6,727 bases of DNA from Hyphomicrobiales bacterium (lineage in GTDB: Bacteria; Pseudomonadota; Alphaproteobacteria; Rhizobiales; Beijerinckiaceae), in NCBI GenBank assembly GCA_025363375.1, contig JANYDZ010000733.1, forward strand, positions 1-6,727. Direction: 5' to 3'. Below the pieces are notes generated by a model. It was not told the origin of the DNA. It ran no database searches and was given only the letters and a program-made list of their open reading frames with translations. Both the position numbers and the translations under genes were made by a program. Position 1 is the stretch's first letter. Each line of letters begins with the position of its first letter. Positions 5,422 to 6,727 of the stretch are shown here, piece by piece.

Positions 5422-6727
5422 ATGAAACAACCCAGAAAAAAGAGCCCGGCGGGCAAGAATATCAACAGCCGAACCGACGATAAACTGCGGGGTTGGCAGT
5501 CCGACGTGATCGTCGATCTCATCCAGCGCTATGATTTCGAGTATGTCACGCTCAATCCCGGCGCGAGCTTTCGCGGATTGCACGATTCGCTGATCAACTA
5601 CGGCAAGAACGATCCGCGGATGATGCTGTGCAACCACGAGGAGATCGCCGTCGAGATCGCGCACGGCTACGCGAAAGCCAGCGGCAAGCCCATGGCCGTC
5701 ATTCTGCACAATCTCGTGGGGTTGCTGCACGCCAACATGGCGATCTACTACGCCTTCATCGACCGCGTGCCGATCTTCATCATGGGCGCCACGGGCCCCA
5801 TGGACGAAGGCAAACGCCGCCCGCACATCGACTGGACGCATACCGCGCTCGTGCAGGGCAACGCCGTGCGCGACTACGTCAAGTGGGACTACCAGCCAAC
5901 GTCGATCCACGGCGTGCCCGAGTCTTTCGCGCGGGCATATTCCATCATGACGACGGAACCGAAGGGTCCGATCTACATGTGTTACGACGCCGCGCTCCAG
6001 GAAGCGCCCATCACCGAAGAGCCGCGCATGCCGCCGATCAGCGCGGTGGCGACGCCCTCGCTGATGATGCCGGACCCCGGCGCCATCCGCGAGATCGCCG
6101 ACCGCGTGCTGAAGGCGGATTATCCGTTGTTGCTGCCGGAATACGCGGGCCGCCGCGCCGGCGGATTTGAAAACATCGTCCAGCTCGCGGAGACCGTGGG
6201 CGCGGGCGTGTGGGACATCAACAACGCCCTCAATTTCCCCAACAAACATCCGCTCTGCGTCAGCCTCGACAAGGGCGCGCTGAAGGGCGTCGATGTCGTG
6301 CTCGGCCTCGACGTGAAGGACTTCGAGAAGGCGACGCACGAACTCAACAGCACCACGCGCGTCGTTTCGCCCATCGTCAACGCCGACGCCGACTGGCTTG
6401 AAATGGGCTTCGCTGAAGTCGGCATCAGCAAATGGGCCATGGATTATTGCCGCATGCAGCCCTGCTCCGTGCGCGCGCTCGGCGACACGGCGCTTGGCGT
6501 TCCCGCTCTGATCCAGGTCTGCCGGGAACGCGTCGCCGGCGACAGGAAACTGCAAAAGAAAATCGCCAACCGCAAGGCCGTGATTGGCAAACGACACGAC
6601 GCCACCTGGGCGCAATGGCAGAAGGACGCGAAGAAGGATTGGGACGCCGCGCCCATGACGACGCAGCGCCTCGCCATGGAAGTCTGGGATGTGATCAAGG
6701 ACGAGGACTGGGTGCTGAGCGCCAACA
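5422..6727 (+). CDS. ThDP-dependent enzyme, benzoylformate decarboxylase/acetolactate synthase-like (3' end outside window)
   Basis: The first 435 residues of a thiamine-diphosphate enzyme that remains open at the right edge. The N-terminal pyrimidine-binding domain (~22-190) shows NPGASFRGLHDSL (45-57), the ThDP-activating Glu73 in CNHEEIAVEIAHGYA, and ILHNLVGLLHANMA with His96. A central domain (~215-370) follows. The C-terminal domain starts near PMTTQRLAMEVWDVI (~411-425); its cofactor-binding GDG...NN motif lies beyond the window. The Glu-to-His spacing of 23 residues equals that of E47/H70 in benzoylformate decarboxylase as I recall it, and VKWDYQPTS...VP...GPIYM also fits. This favours a 2-keto-acid decarboxylase/lyase over acetolactate synthase, which has a TSGPG motif there. 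The N-terminus has a basic tail (MKQPRKKSPAGK). GGGAG six bases before the ATG supports the start. It lies 24 bp after the flavoprotein gene in a likely operon. The true substrate is unknown. Confidence 0.9.
   Translation, partial: MKQPRKKSPAGKNINSRTDDKLRGWQSDVIVDLIQRYDFEYVTLNPGASFRGLHDSLINYGKNDPRMMLCNHEEIAVEIAHGYAKASGKPMAVILHNLVGLLHANMAIYYAFIDRVPIFIMGATGPMDEGKRRPHIDWTHTALVQGNAVRDYVKWDYQPTSIHGVPESFARAYSIMTTEPKGPIYMCYDAALQEAPITEEPRMPPISAVATPSLMMPDPGAIREIADRVLKADYPLLLPEYAGRRAGGFENIVQLAETVGAGVWDINNALNFPNKHPLCVSLDKGALKGVDVVLGLDVKDFEKATHELNSTTRVVSPIVNADADWLEMGFAEVGISKWAMDYCRMQPCSVRALGDTALGVPALIQVCRERVAGDRKLQKKIANRKAVIGKRHDATWAQWQKDAKKDWDAAPMTTQRLAMEVWDVIKDEDWVLSAN

Noticed and set aside
4846..6615. 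589-codon open frame on the - strand, antisense to the flavoprotein and ThDP-enzyme genes
   Set aside because: Its composition (very rich in Arg, His, Ala, Val, Asp) has no recognisable domain, and it mirrors the codon bias of two well-supported + strand genes, a typical GC-rich shadow frame.

Overview
The window looks like chromosomal DNA from an alphaproteobacterium, most likely Hyphomicrobiales (Bradyrhizobium/Beijerinckiaceae-like). This rests on high GC by eye, strongly GC-biased third codon positions with long spurious antisense frames, an alphaproteobacterial-style sensor kinase H-box (HDLRTILTRF), and a TctC/Bug-type binding protein next to an acyl-CoA-dehydrogenase-like gene and a ThDP-enzyme gene. 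The genus cannot be fixed from the sequence alone. All five supported genes are on the + strand; the first and last are cut by the window edges.

Layout: (1) 2-331 is the C-terminal, DNA-binding part of an OmpR-family response regulator. It overlaps by ATGA an EnvZ-like membrane histidine kinase (328-1716). (2) A 227-bp spacer holds only weak signals: a 7-bp direct repeat and a poor promoter-like pair. (3) 1944-2915 is a Tat-exported metallo-beta-lactamase-fold hydrolase whose metal ligands follow the methyl parathion hydrolase pattern. It is closed by a convincing intrinsic terminator at 2960-2989. (4) 3093-4112 is a periplasmic TctC/Bug-type solute-binding protein. (5) After an 82-bp gap with a good sigma70-like promoter come an acyl-CoA-dehydrogenase-fold flavoprotein, probably a group D monooxygenase (4195-5397), and, 24 bp later, a ThDP-dependent enzyme resembling benzoylformate decarboxylase (5422 to beyond the window end). 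These last two look like one operon.

Working model (inference): the binding protein captures an organic acid, and the flavoprotein and the 2-keto-acid-decarboxylase-like enzyme process it. The upstream exported hydrolase and two-component system may belong to the same accessory catabolic locus or may simply be neighbours. The terminator at 2960-2989 separates the two halves. The substrate is unknown. The membrane partners of the binding protein and a flavin reductase for the monooxygenase are not in the window. I saw no rRNA, tRNA, CRISPR array, insertion sequence or origin. No stretch longer than 300 bases lacks a gene.
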